A stretch of DNA of 64,000 nucleotides from Acanthosepion esculentum (lineage: Eukaryota > Mollusca > Cephalopoda > Sepiida > Sepiidae). The stretch lies in assembly GCA_964036315.1 (NCBI GenBank), contig OZ038480.1:13800805-13864804 (forward strand), written 5' to 3'. The position numbers and the translations under genes were made by a program. Under the pieces are notes generated by a model, which was not told where the DNA came from, made no database searches, and saw only the letters and a list, made by a program, of their open reading frames with translations. Of the stretch, positions 52,966 through 61,962 are shown in pieces (positions within the stretch are counted from its first letter, which is position 1; the number at the start of each line of letters is the position of its first letter).

Positions 52966-53425
52966 ACTATTTACAATATTCAAGGACACAAGGCACAGTG
53001 GATAAAGGCGTTGGTTAGAGCCAGTGACAGGACCCAAAGAGTGTGAGTTCAATACCGGGTTAAGGCAATGGAGAACTTGGAGAGGGGAATTAACAGATGA
53101 TAACCGACAACTGACATCCATTAAAACATGGCACATGTAACTAGAACAGTCTACCCCAGTGAATAAAGGGTTCAGTTCGACATTCCAACCACCTGAAGAA
53201 GGCCAGAGCGTACAATGACCGAAACGTTGTAATAAATATGGCGCCAAAGATGAGGACAATAGTCCGAATAATGCAAATAGTGTACATAATACCTCATCTC
53301 AGAAATATAGACAGATACAAAAGGGCCCAAAACGTTGTGATAAATATGACGACAAAGATGAGGACAATAGTCCAAATAATGTAAATAGTGTACATAATAC
53401 CTCATCTCAGAAATATAGACAGATA
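52966..53425 (+). mobile_element. SINE-A with two tail units and target duplication
   Basis: Flanked by the same 14 bases, ACCATTTTGACTAG, at 52952-52965 and 53425-53438. Box A-like AAGGCACAGTGGATAAAGG at 52989-53007, box B GAGTTCAATACCGGG at 53044-53058. The body with CTGAAGAAGGCCAGAGCG (53192-53209) is followed by two 107-bp type units (ATGAGGACAATAGTCC at 53250 and 53359). This is direct evidence that the element moves as a whole, tail units included. Confidence 0.85.
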
Positions 53426-53438
53426 CCATTTTGACTAG

Positions 53439-53659
53439 TATCCTCAACTCCTTTCTTTGGATTTCGACGTTCAAGTTACAGAGGTCATCGGCTTTAACTG
53501 CAAATTCACTGATAAAATCTTATTCTAATCTCAGTGTTGGAATAACCCAACACCAAAAGTCTCTCCGGGCGCTAAGCGTTCTCAAGAGAACTTTCTTGAA
53601 AAGCGTTCACGCTGTCTTATGAATTCGACATCTTAAGACTTGTGATATTATGTATATTC

Positions 53660-53733
<74 letters not shown>

Positions 53734-54021
53734 CTTTCTTTTGTTTTTCTCTCAGTTATAACGCATAGCGTTTTATTTCTAAGACCGAACTTGTTACATA
53801 CACTGCGAATTATTATTTCATTTGGAAGAAGGAAGCTCTAGATGGACATCTTTCTGATAGCCGCTGCTTTATGGAACAGACTCCTGTGGGGATGTTTTCC
53901 TGATTAATACAGTCTTAACCTCTTCATGTCTAAGGTGAACTGTTATATTTCCTAAATAACATCATGAACTCGACTTCCTACCCCCCTCTACGTCTTACAC
54001 TAACATACAAGCCTCAGTCAT
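53439..54021. other. Spacer with TA tract
   Basis: (TA)n at 53664-53731. The rest has no recognised feature. Confidence 0.4.
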
Positions 54022-54795
54022 TATCTGTCCTGGGTAAGACGATAAACTACATTCGTGTCCTGAGTAAGACGATAAATTGCATCCAACAGAAAAGGCCTCT
54101 GATCAGGAGGTTTTAAGGAGAGTGGAACCACCTCTTAATTGTTGGTGTTCCCAGGTCCACCTATGCCCGGGTTGGTAGCACCTGTTAGGGTCCCAACTAT
54201 GTGCAAAAGTGTAAAAATAGGTTTTAATACCATCAATACATTACCAGAAAAACATCATTACCACCAATAGATATTTGGAAAAAATATTACCAGCAATAAA
54301 AATCTTGTCGGCATTAAATACCCTATTGAGGTTGATATGACATAAAACAAACCAAACCAAAAGGCGTCGAAACATTAAAGTAGGACGTAATATAGAGATT
54401 ATCAGGCGAAAGACGTCGTCCGTCCTTGGCTAAGACGATAAACTATATCCGCGTCCTGGGTAAGACGATAAACTACATCTGTGTCCTGGGTAAGACGATA
54501 AACTACGTTCAACAGCAAGGTCTCTGATCAGGAGGTTTTGAGGAGCCTTGAACCACCTCTTAATTGCTGGTGTTCCCAGGTCCACCCTGACCCGGGGTGG
54601 TAGCACCTGTTTGGGTCCCAACTATGGGCAAATAGTTGATCCCCAACCTGGGGTCAAAACACTATGAAAGTGTAAATGTAGGTTTTAATTACCAGCAATA
54701 CATACCAGCAATTAATTTTTAAAAAAATATTACCAGCAATAAAAATCTTGACGGCATTAAATAACCCATTAAGGTTGATATGCCATAAAACAAAT
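54022..54795 (+). repeat. Tandem duplication with 30-bp minisatellite at each start
   Basis: Two blocks of about 320 bp (54054-54350 and 54480-54795) share ATCAGGAGGTTTT, ACCACCTCTTAATTG, TGGTGTTCCCAGGTCCACC and ATTACCAGCAATAAAAATCT. Each is preceded by copies of a 30-31 bp unit GTCCTGGGTAAGACGATAAA plus CTACATC (54028, 54058; 54422, 54453, 54483). The second block has an extra 35 bp around CAACCTGGGGTC. Confidence 0.8.
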
Positions 54796-55474
54796 CAAAG
54801 CAAAGCAAATGATTCATCAACACTCTACCTTCAGTGGTTCTTGAGCCTTGTATTTAGTGTGACACAAGATAAAAAAAGAGTGAACTTGATACAAGCTCGT
54901 AGCAAATCGAAAAAATGATTAAGTAAGTCTGATTAAAAGAATGTCGAATAGATTGATAAAAACATGAATTGTAATGAAAAATTCTGATCAAATGTTAGTC
55001 GGATTGAAGAACGTTGAATTACAATTATCGTAAATTTTGTATTACATTTAAAAAATCTGATATGTGCACTTTACTTAAGAGCTTTATCTGATGGCTGAAT
55101 ATCTGTAGACGTCCTCATGAAAGTATGTGTGCGCATGCGTGTTTGCCAGTGTGCTGACCTATTAGAGACCGCCTACCAACCCTTTATTTCGAATTCTGGG
55201 CCTAGAACGCCGAGCTCTTCATGTTTCTAGATCAATGCTGTCATATCTTTTTGTCGCTGATAACATGCAACCAGCGTCCCGCACCCAACCCCGCCTGTAA
55301 TGTCACAGAAAATGGCTCACAAGATAAGATTGTATAAAGACTCACATCGACTTCCATGACTCACTTGAAAACTTATCAACCATGCTTATCACCAAACCTA
55401 TCACCTTGCATTTGTTCTTTTTATTTATTTATTTTTTTTTTGTCTTCTTCATTCTCTATCACTATAAATATATT
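54796..55474. other. Spacer
   Basis: Unique-looking sequence. The stretch 55130-55310 is GC-richer (TGCTGACCTATTAGAGACCG, CAGCGTCCCGCACCCAACCC). No convincing ORF. Confidence 0.35.
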
Positions 55475-55810
55475 AGGGTATTCAAAAAATTATGTTATTT
55501 TACCAGAAAGAATATTAAAAAAAATGAAAGGTAAACATGATTTAAATATTAGGGTGTTACGAAAGTAATGCCGTTTTACCAGAAAGAAAGCAAACGAATA
55601 TTAAAATATTAAATATTAAAGTTTTACCAGAAAGAAAACAAATGAATATTAAGATCTTTTTAAATATTAGGATTTTCTGAAAGTAATGTCGTTTTAATAG
55701 AAAAGACATAAACAAATGAAAGTTAAAAATTATTTAAGTATTAGGGGGTTCCGAAAGTAATGTCGTTTTACCAGAAAGGATATATGAACCAATGAATATA
55801 AAAAATTATT
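55475..55810. repeat. Tandem array of mariner ends, about 50-75 bp units
   Basis: TAGGGTGTTACGAAAGTAAT, GCCGTTTTACCAGAAAG and close variants begin at about 55480, 55551, 55620 (partial), 55667 and 55740. Each unit ends TTATTTAAATAT. The last unit continues into the mariner transposase relic. Confidence 0.75.
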
Positions 55811-56150
55811 TAAATATTATTTATCAAAAATTAAACCATCTTCATTTTCAATGAACGCAACTCAATGGAAATTTAAATTGTCGTTTGCACATTTTAAGAA
55901 ACCCGGGTTTTCCTCGAAATAAATTTGACTGACTCTTTTCAAATTCGTTTTTCTCATTATGCTTCCACTTGCGAAATGTGTAAATGATTGAAACAAGTAA
56001 CACCCTGTGCTGAAACTGGTGAGTATGAAGGTTGTAAAGTAACCCCGTATCGTAGCAATTCCTATTTTTGTTGCTTCTGTTTTGCTAAGTGTTCCCTTAC
56101 ATTGTCATCCTGGGGAATAACACCTTTTCTTTGCACCAAGGCAAAGGACT
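55811..56150 (-). pseudogene. mariner transposase C-terminal relic
   Basis: Minus strand: DNVREHLAKQKQQK near 56105-56065, ELLRYGVTLQPSYSPVSA near 56060-56005, then FNHLHISQVEA and FEENPGFLKCANDN-like text in shifted frames down to 55860. This matches the mariner order: second catalytic D in HDNARPH, LxHPPYSPDLAPSDYHLF, then the C-terminus. The third catalytic D is lost here (SPVSAQG). Its inverted terminus is the unit repeated at 55475-55810. Confidence 0.6.
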
Positions 56151-56155
56151 TTCGA

Positions 56156-56720
56156 ACTAATACATGATTTCCCGGATGAAGTGGCTGGCAGTGGACGTCT
56201 ACGGAGTTGGTCATTTATTGTTCCATTAGTTCATAATGAACGACAGCTCCGTTGCTATTCCACCAGAAACAAAGAAAGGCTTATGTGGATGAAGTGCTGG
56301 ATTCCATTCTGCAACAGAATTCCATTCCAAGGTCTGACAAAAATATCTCGGAACTGTTGCTATGGTAACGGATCTAAAGTACATCGAGTGAAGCCCCTTG
56401 GAACAGATTGACCTTGAACTTTGTTGCGCATGCGCAATAAGTTATAACGTTCTCGCTCATTTCTGTTGTGTATAGCAGTGCTTGGGAGGAAAGTGTGTAG
56501 AGGGTGAGCATGGCTTGTGCAACAGTTTTTGGCCAAGAACAACATACCCATGACCGACAACCGCCATATTCCCAAGATCACGTGACGTTTCCCGCTTCAC
56601 AAGTAAAATCCCACTTGAAAGGAACAAGATTTCAAGATGTCGAGGAAATCCAAAACGAGGCAAGCTGATTGCTTTCCCCAAAAACTGAGCTCCGGCAAAG
56701 CTTCTAATTAACAGAACCGA
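56156..56720. promoter_or_regulatory. CpG-rich segment with promoter-type sites
   Basis: Composition changes from AT-rich repeats to CpG-containing unique sequence. Sites seen: GTTGCTATGGTAAC (56356-56369, fits the RFX X-box), TTGCGCATGCGCAA (56424-56437, exact NRF1 consensus), AATATGGCGG on the minus strand (56570-56561, YY1-like), and TCACGTGAC (56578-56586, E-box with CRE half). A small ORF, MSRKSKTRQADCFPQKLSSG then KASN, starts at 56637 in good Kozak context but ends after 24 codons. No gene can be attached with certainty. Confidence 0.45.
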
Positions 56721-56935
56721 TGCGGGATGAAGTGTGTGACTTCAGAAGGAGACTACTTCGAAGGGGATTAAATGTCGAATTGATGAGGATTGTAATTTCA
56801 TTTTTATGGCACCAGTCACGATACTTTTTGATCATATATTAGAAAACAATTAAAAGGTTTATTCTAAGATCGGACATTTTTTTCCGTACAATCTAGTAAC
56901 TGAAAAGAGGTTTTCTATTTCCAAAAATGGCTTCT
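56721..56935. other. Spacer
   Basis: No feature recognised; ends in poly-T. Confidence 0.4.
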
Positions 56936-57500
<565 letters not shown>

Positions 57501-57599
57501 ATATTTTAAGCTAATACTGCACGACTCTTCGACAGAATTGAGTCACTGTCAGTCACTGTGTGGTTATCTGAAGCTAAAAATAAACACGCTAAAATTCAC
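57501..57599. other. Spacer
   Basis: GAGTCACTGTCAGTCACTGT near 57540; no feature assigned. Confidence 0.4.
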
Positions 57600-57738
57600 C
57601 TTCATCACGTACCGTATGCTGACGGCTTAGTGGCAGAAGTTCGGATTGACACAAATTCAGTCGGGTTTTGATCCTAGCTAGAGGCAACCGGACGTCTAGC
57701 CACACTGATGAGCTGCGAAACAGTATGTTGGATGCCAA
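57600..57738 (+). mobile_element. SINE-B, third copy
   Basis: Box A-like ACGGCTTAGTGGCAGAAG (57622-57639), box B-like CGGGTTTTGATCCTAGC (57662-57678), GAGGCAACCGGACGTC, then CUGAUGA (57705-57711), GCUGC, GAAA (57717-57720), CAGUAUGUU. Stem II has collapsed to five bases compared with 34905, so the ribozyme-like motif is dead here. TA tail at 57741. Confidence 0.7.
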
Positions 57739-57779
57739 AAATATATATATATATATATTATCAATATATATAGGTGGGA

Positions 57780-58110
57780 TTATTATTCTTCTTCTTACTC
57801 TTTTTCTTCTTCTTCTTCCTCTTCTTCTTCTTTGTGTATTGTCCCTTCAGGATGTTAGCTGTCAACAATGTCCTGTACTTTGTACCTCTTAATTAATTTT
57901 GTCTTTTTGTTATCTCCCCTAAATACTGTTCCGCCATATATTTACTCAAAACACGCTAGGTAGGTTATGCATTGTTTTCCTCTATCCCTCTTGCCTTCAT
58001 TATGTCCTGTGAGTACCAAAATTTCCAAGCCCTCTTTCCTCATTATGTGTCGTAGAAATTTCAACCATCTCTTTCCGATGTTAAGTATAACACGACATAT
58101 TTAAGTATTT
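57780..58110 (-). pseudogene. LINE C-terminal relic (EEVL/KRQLEFLGH family)
   Basis: Minus strand resembles 32020-32440: CGGAAAGAGATGGTTGAAAT, then GGAAAGAGGGCTTGGAAATT, ACAGGACATAATGAAGGCAA, AGAGGGATAGAGG, ACCTACCTAGCGTG. The 3' end carries a GAA-rich tail on the minus strand (TTC-rich on plus, 57786-57835). Frames are broken. Confidence 0.5.
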
Positions 58111-58194
58111 TAGTTGCCTTTTCTTTTATGGCTATAAACTGGAAATTTCTATTTTAAAATTACAAATCTATTTCTAAATTAATATTTACCAATG

Positions 58195-58450
58195 TCTCAC
58201 TTTCAATTCTTCTTCTTCTATGCGCTATCTCCCTTCAGAACGTTGGCGATCATGGCTCTCGACAATTTCCTGTCCTTTGTAGCTTTCAATATTTTTTTTT
58301 GTTATCGCTCCTAAACCATGTTTTGTCCCCCATTTTCTCAAGCTCGCTAGGTAGGTTATGCGTTGTTTTTGCTCTGTCTCTCTTGCTTTCATTATTTCCT
58401 GTGAGTATCAAATTTACCAAGCTCTCTTTCCTTATTTATATATTAGACTG
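58195..58450 (-). pseudogene. LINE C-terminal relic, second tandem copy
   Basis: Minus strand: GGAAAGAGAGCTTGGTAAAT, TTGATACTCACAGGAAATAA, GAAAGCAAGAGAGACAGAGC, CGCATAACCTACCTAGCGAG and GGACAGGAAATTGTCGAGAG. It aligns with the copy at 57780 over about 250 bp in the same orientation and again ends in GAAGAAGAAG. So two truncated copies lie in tandem. Confidence 0.55.
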
Positions 58451-59240
58451 TTTTATCGTCTTGCCACGATGTCAGAGGGAATGCTGGTAGTATGATAATA
58501 GAAGCCGAGCCTTTATTTCAAGAGGCCATAATTCCTTTCCTTGTATTGTTATGACTTAAATACTCCTACAAGTGTTAATGTGTCGAAAAACACAAAATGA
58601 TCGTCTTTGCGTTTATTTATTGATTGGTTTTTGTTTGTTTTTGTTTTGTTTTTTTCATAAAAAATCCGTCGGCTCCCCACCGGAACTTCATCTCATATCT
58701 GTCGTCTTCCGGAATGTCATCGAATTGCATTCTACGGTAAACCGCGCACCCCTCTTATACACGTGACGCCGGGTTTTTACGTCTCAGTGTTCCGAGAATT
58801 ATCCTCCACAGACCTTCACCCAGATCTCGTAACCGTCCGTTAAGCTTTGTATGCGTCAGTATTTCATCAGCAATGCCCATTGAATCCAAAGTTTATTGAC
58901 TGCTTTTCCTGATTACTGGTTCCCACCCAACTACGTCTATCAAAATTCCGACAAGGAAAAAGCATTCGACTTTAATGTTTAAATTGCGTTTTATCTGAAG
59001 CGTTCGATATGCCTAACAAAAAAGAACCTCACACAGCTTAATACTGATAAGACTATCAAAGATTATTATCGTAATTTTAACAGAGATAAGTGTTATGGCC
59101 CAGATTAGGACCAAGGAAGAACAACACGAACACAAGAGTAGAAATAACGAAGATATATTACACGGAATAATAATACAAGATGTGGAAGTTGTTAGTATGA
59201 CTGTCAGTCTGGTCTGGAGTGAACTACTATCGGCTCGACT
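58451..59240. other. Spacer with a CpG-containing unique part
   Basis: 58640-58860 is richer in CpG. On the minus strand MQFDDIPEDDRYEMKFRWGA then DGFFMKK reads from 58729 on for about 30 codons. I do not recognise it; it could be a small exon or chance. The ORF 59095-59397 runs into the microsatellite that follows. Confidence 0.3.
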
Positions 59241-59246
59241 CTATTC

Positions 59247-59322
<76 letters not shown>
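59241..59322. repeat. (TCTG)n and (CT)n tract
   Basis: (TCTG)n at 59248-59285, then CT to 59321. Confidence 0.95.
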
Positions 59323-59697
59323 AGATGCGTAGTATACATAGTGTTAGGAAGAGTTCATTCTGTAGTTATAGGTAAAGGACCCATAACAGTAAGTTAGTTG
59401 AGCTTCAAATTATTATATTACCTGATGACTCATAAAAGTTGTTATATATACCTACATATAATGCAAATATAACAACGAATCTGAGACAATGGTAGATAGA
59501 AAAATTAAGATTCATTATAAGTTATACAGTATCAAAAAATATTGAAATTTCACGATACTTATTAGAGGTCATCATTTAACCATTCTTTGCTGTTCAGGAC
59601 CCAGTAAGAATATTTTCAATAAGAATATTCTTCTAGAGATCGAAGAAACGTGAAACTCTTAGTCAACCTCCGATAATTATCGCGAACTTTCGATATA
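59323..59697. other. AT-rich spacer
   Basis: AAGAATATTTTCAATAAGAA-type short duplication near 59606-59630; nothing else. Confidence 0.4.
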
Positions 59698-59705
59698 TTT
59701 TATAC

Positions 59706-60001
59706 CAGGGGTCGGCAGCCTTTTGCTATGTGCCGACTTAGGGTTTTAAAATTATTCAGTGTGCCAACAGCATACGTATTTTTATACAAGTCGAGATCAA
59801 TATACCCGTTCTATAATATATTTTATATAGTAATATATAATATATATATTTTAGGATATATTAAAATTGAAACAGATAAATATCTTCTTTGCGTTGTAGA
59901 AGATATTAGTTCGGATTTCGTGATGTCATTTTCGGCTGCGTGCCATTGGAAATTGGTTGGCGTGCCGCATGTGGCCCGCGTACTGTAGGTCCCGACCCCT
60001 G
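59706..60001. mobile_element. hAT-type MITE
   Basis: Begins CAGGGGTCGGCAGCC and ends GGTCCCGACCCCTG, the inverted terminus of many hAT elements. Flanking 8-bp duplication: TTATATAC at 59698-59705 and TTTTATAC at 60002-60009 (one mismatch), the length hAT transposases make. The 296-bp interior has no transposase; TGTGCCGACTTAGGG near the left and GGTTGGCGTGCCGCA near the right are subterminal repeats. Non-autonomous. Confidence 0.8.
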
Positions 60002-60009
60002 TTTTATAC

Positions 60010-60529
60010 AATAGTAATTGGAGTCTCGGTAGCTATTGGGCACTATACTGGCAGACATCCTAGTCACCTTGATATAGCTTGTACTGTATAAATTAATATA
60101 CATATATCAAGAGGTGAAATTATTATTATTGTTATAATTATTATTGATGTTGTTGTTTAAAGTTAAAGATCAAAAGATTTAGTCTTTATTAACTTTTAAA
60201 TAACACTGTTATAACTTTGATTTTACTAATGCCATCCTAATTAAACTTAGTTCTTTAAGGAAAAGGTATTTTGGGGGAATAATAATAAAACGGTACCAAC
60301 TATAAAGATTAGTCAAAAACATTATACTACATCGCCATTTTTATAAGATCCATTCTTAACGTAAGTTTATCTAAAAGTATGTATACGTAAAAAAGTTCCC
60401 AAATCAACATACGAAAAAACATCAAACATAATGTCTACTTGACACACAGAAAAAACACGCACACACTATTACGAATATAGATTATTGACAAGCTAGACTT
60501 TTTATACACTTACATACATATAGCAATAT
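60010..60529. other. AT-rich spacer
   Basis: No feature recognised except an (ATT)n run at 60119-60145. Confidence 0.4.
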
Positions 60530-60730
60530 TTACAGTTTTCCAGGTAGACTTGGAATCCGTGAATTTCTTGGAACTTCGGGTGAACGTGTCGTCTCTCCTT
60601 GAATTTGGAACGCCATAAATTCTACTAACTTTGGTTTAAAGAGTTGAATGCATGCGAAACATGATTGACCAATGAAAATCAAACAACACATCAATAAAAA
60701 TACCAGAATTTCTTTCTTGTTTTTATTCAT
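60530..60730 (-). CDS. Possible secreted peptide or first exon, 66 codons
   Basis: ORF with a textbook signal-peptide shape: basic start MNKNKKE, hydrophobic core ILVFLLMCCLIFIG, then QSCFA as a possible cleavage end. The mature part would be about 40 residues, IQGETTRSPEVPRNSRIPSL then PGKL, without cysteine pairs. The stop TAA overlaps a GTAAAT that could be a 5' splice site, so it may instead be a first exon. I recognise no family. It lies in a part of the window free of repeats. ORFs of this size arise by chance, so this is tentative. Confidence 0.3.
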   Translation of the reverse strand: MNKNKKEILVFLLMCCLIFIGQSCFACIQLFKPKLVEFMAFQIQGETTRSPEVPRNSRIPSLPGKL

Positions 60731-61962
60731 ATCACAGTCTTTGATGAAACTTTAATAAAAGTGAAGCATTTTAGATCGATAAACGTTTCCTATTAGTTCT
60801 TTACCTTACCATAATACTGTGTAACAAAATGCTGACTTTTTTCTTATTGGTTGGTAACTTTCAAAAGAAAAGCAAAGGAAATTATTTCCTTCAAACGTTG
60901 CTTCTGTGACCTGGACATCGATGTTTTGAAAACTAACCTATTTTCAATTACATTTCAGACTTATTCAGCACTGAATTGCTGAAGGAGAATTTCTAGAACT
61001 TTCTCGAAGTTTCAAGAATTTTAGAACGTTCTGGAAACATAGATGACAGTATAAGTACAGGGAACGTAGGCCCAAGTGATCAGTTTACTTCGAGCTGTCT
61101 AAGTGCAGACAACGTCATTGATATATGCATTTTTGTGGTATTTGATACATCACTTGTTGTCTAAAGTGACCATTTTACATATCCGGCGCACGATTTGTAG
61201 AAATGTCAATAATCAAAAGTGAAAATTTTTTTAGAAACCAAGGACAATATTGTGAGGGGAAAAAACAAGAAATTCGTAATCTCATGAATTTTTTAAGGAA
61301 TCAACTGACCACTCAAGCAATTACTTCTTCTGCATGGTGGACTCTTCCAAACTTTGAGCTGGCAAAAATGCGCTTACTATCATATATCTAAGCCTCTTGA
61401 CATCCATTACCCGAATACCATACTGTTCTAAGCTCCTCGTACCAACTCCTCCAAAGGGGGAGAGCGGCCATCTTCAGAAGAGAACAGCAGTTCAGACGAG
61501 GGTGATCTTTTCTCAGTTATCAACGTGTTAATACTAGATATTTCTTTCAAAGTATATTGGTAAATGTATGGTTTAATTAACTCTTTGAGCCCTGCGTTCC
61601 TGAACAATTTAAACCCATCTGCCTGAGCTCCTGAGTCAAAATTCTAAAATAACTTGTATATCATTTTTCACGGTAGATATAAAAATAGTTACAAGTGTTT
61701 ACTCACCATTCAACCGGTAGCTGGGCATTAAGTTATTTTCTCTACCACTGTTGAACCGGTGGCTGGGTATTACGTCATTTTTCTCTACCACTGATAAAAC
61801 GGTGGTCAGGGCTCAAAGGTTCAATGCTTACATTTTACTTTAGAACAGAATGGAACAATGTTTCCTTTAAGCATAGCTATGAGGTGAAAGGACAAAAGAC
61901 GTGTGACTTGTCCTAAAATAACGTAGAAAATGGAACTTAAAGAAATGCAGAAAACCAAAATT
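60731..61962. other. Low-repeat region, no confirmed gene
   Basis: The longest stretch without an obvious transposon. The 62-codon ORF at 61203-61391 (MSIIKSENFFRNQGQYCEGK start) has no domain. A diverged duplication of about 50 bp (CACCATTCAACCGGTAGCTG, GGCATTAAGTTATTTTC at 61705 and CACTGTTGAACCGGTGGCTG, GGTATTACGTCATTTTT at 61745) is visible, with a third trace at 61790. Confidence 0.35.

Noticed and set aside
56637..56711. MSRKSKTRQAD... as the N-terminus of a zinc-finger transcription factor
   Set aside because: The start only loosely recalls MSRRKQ-type N-termini, the frame closes after 24 codons, and no splice donor lies before the stop.
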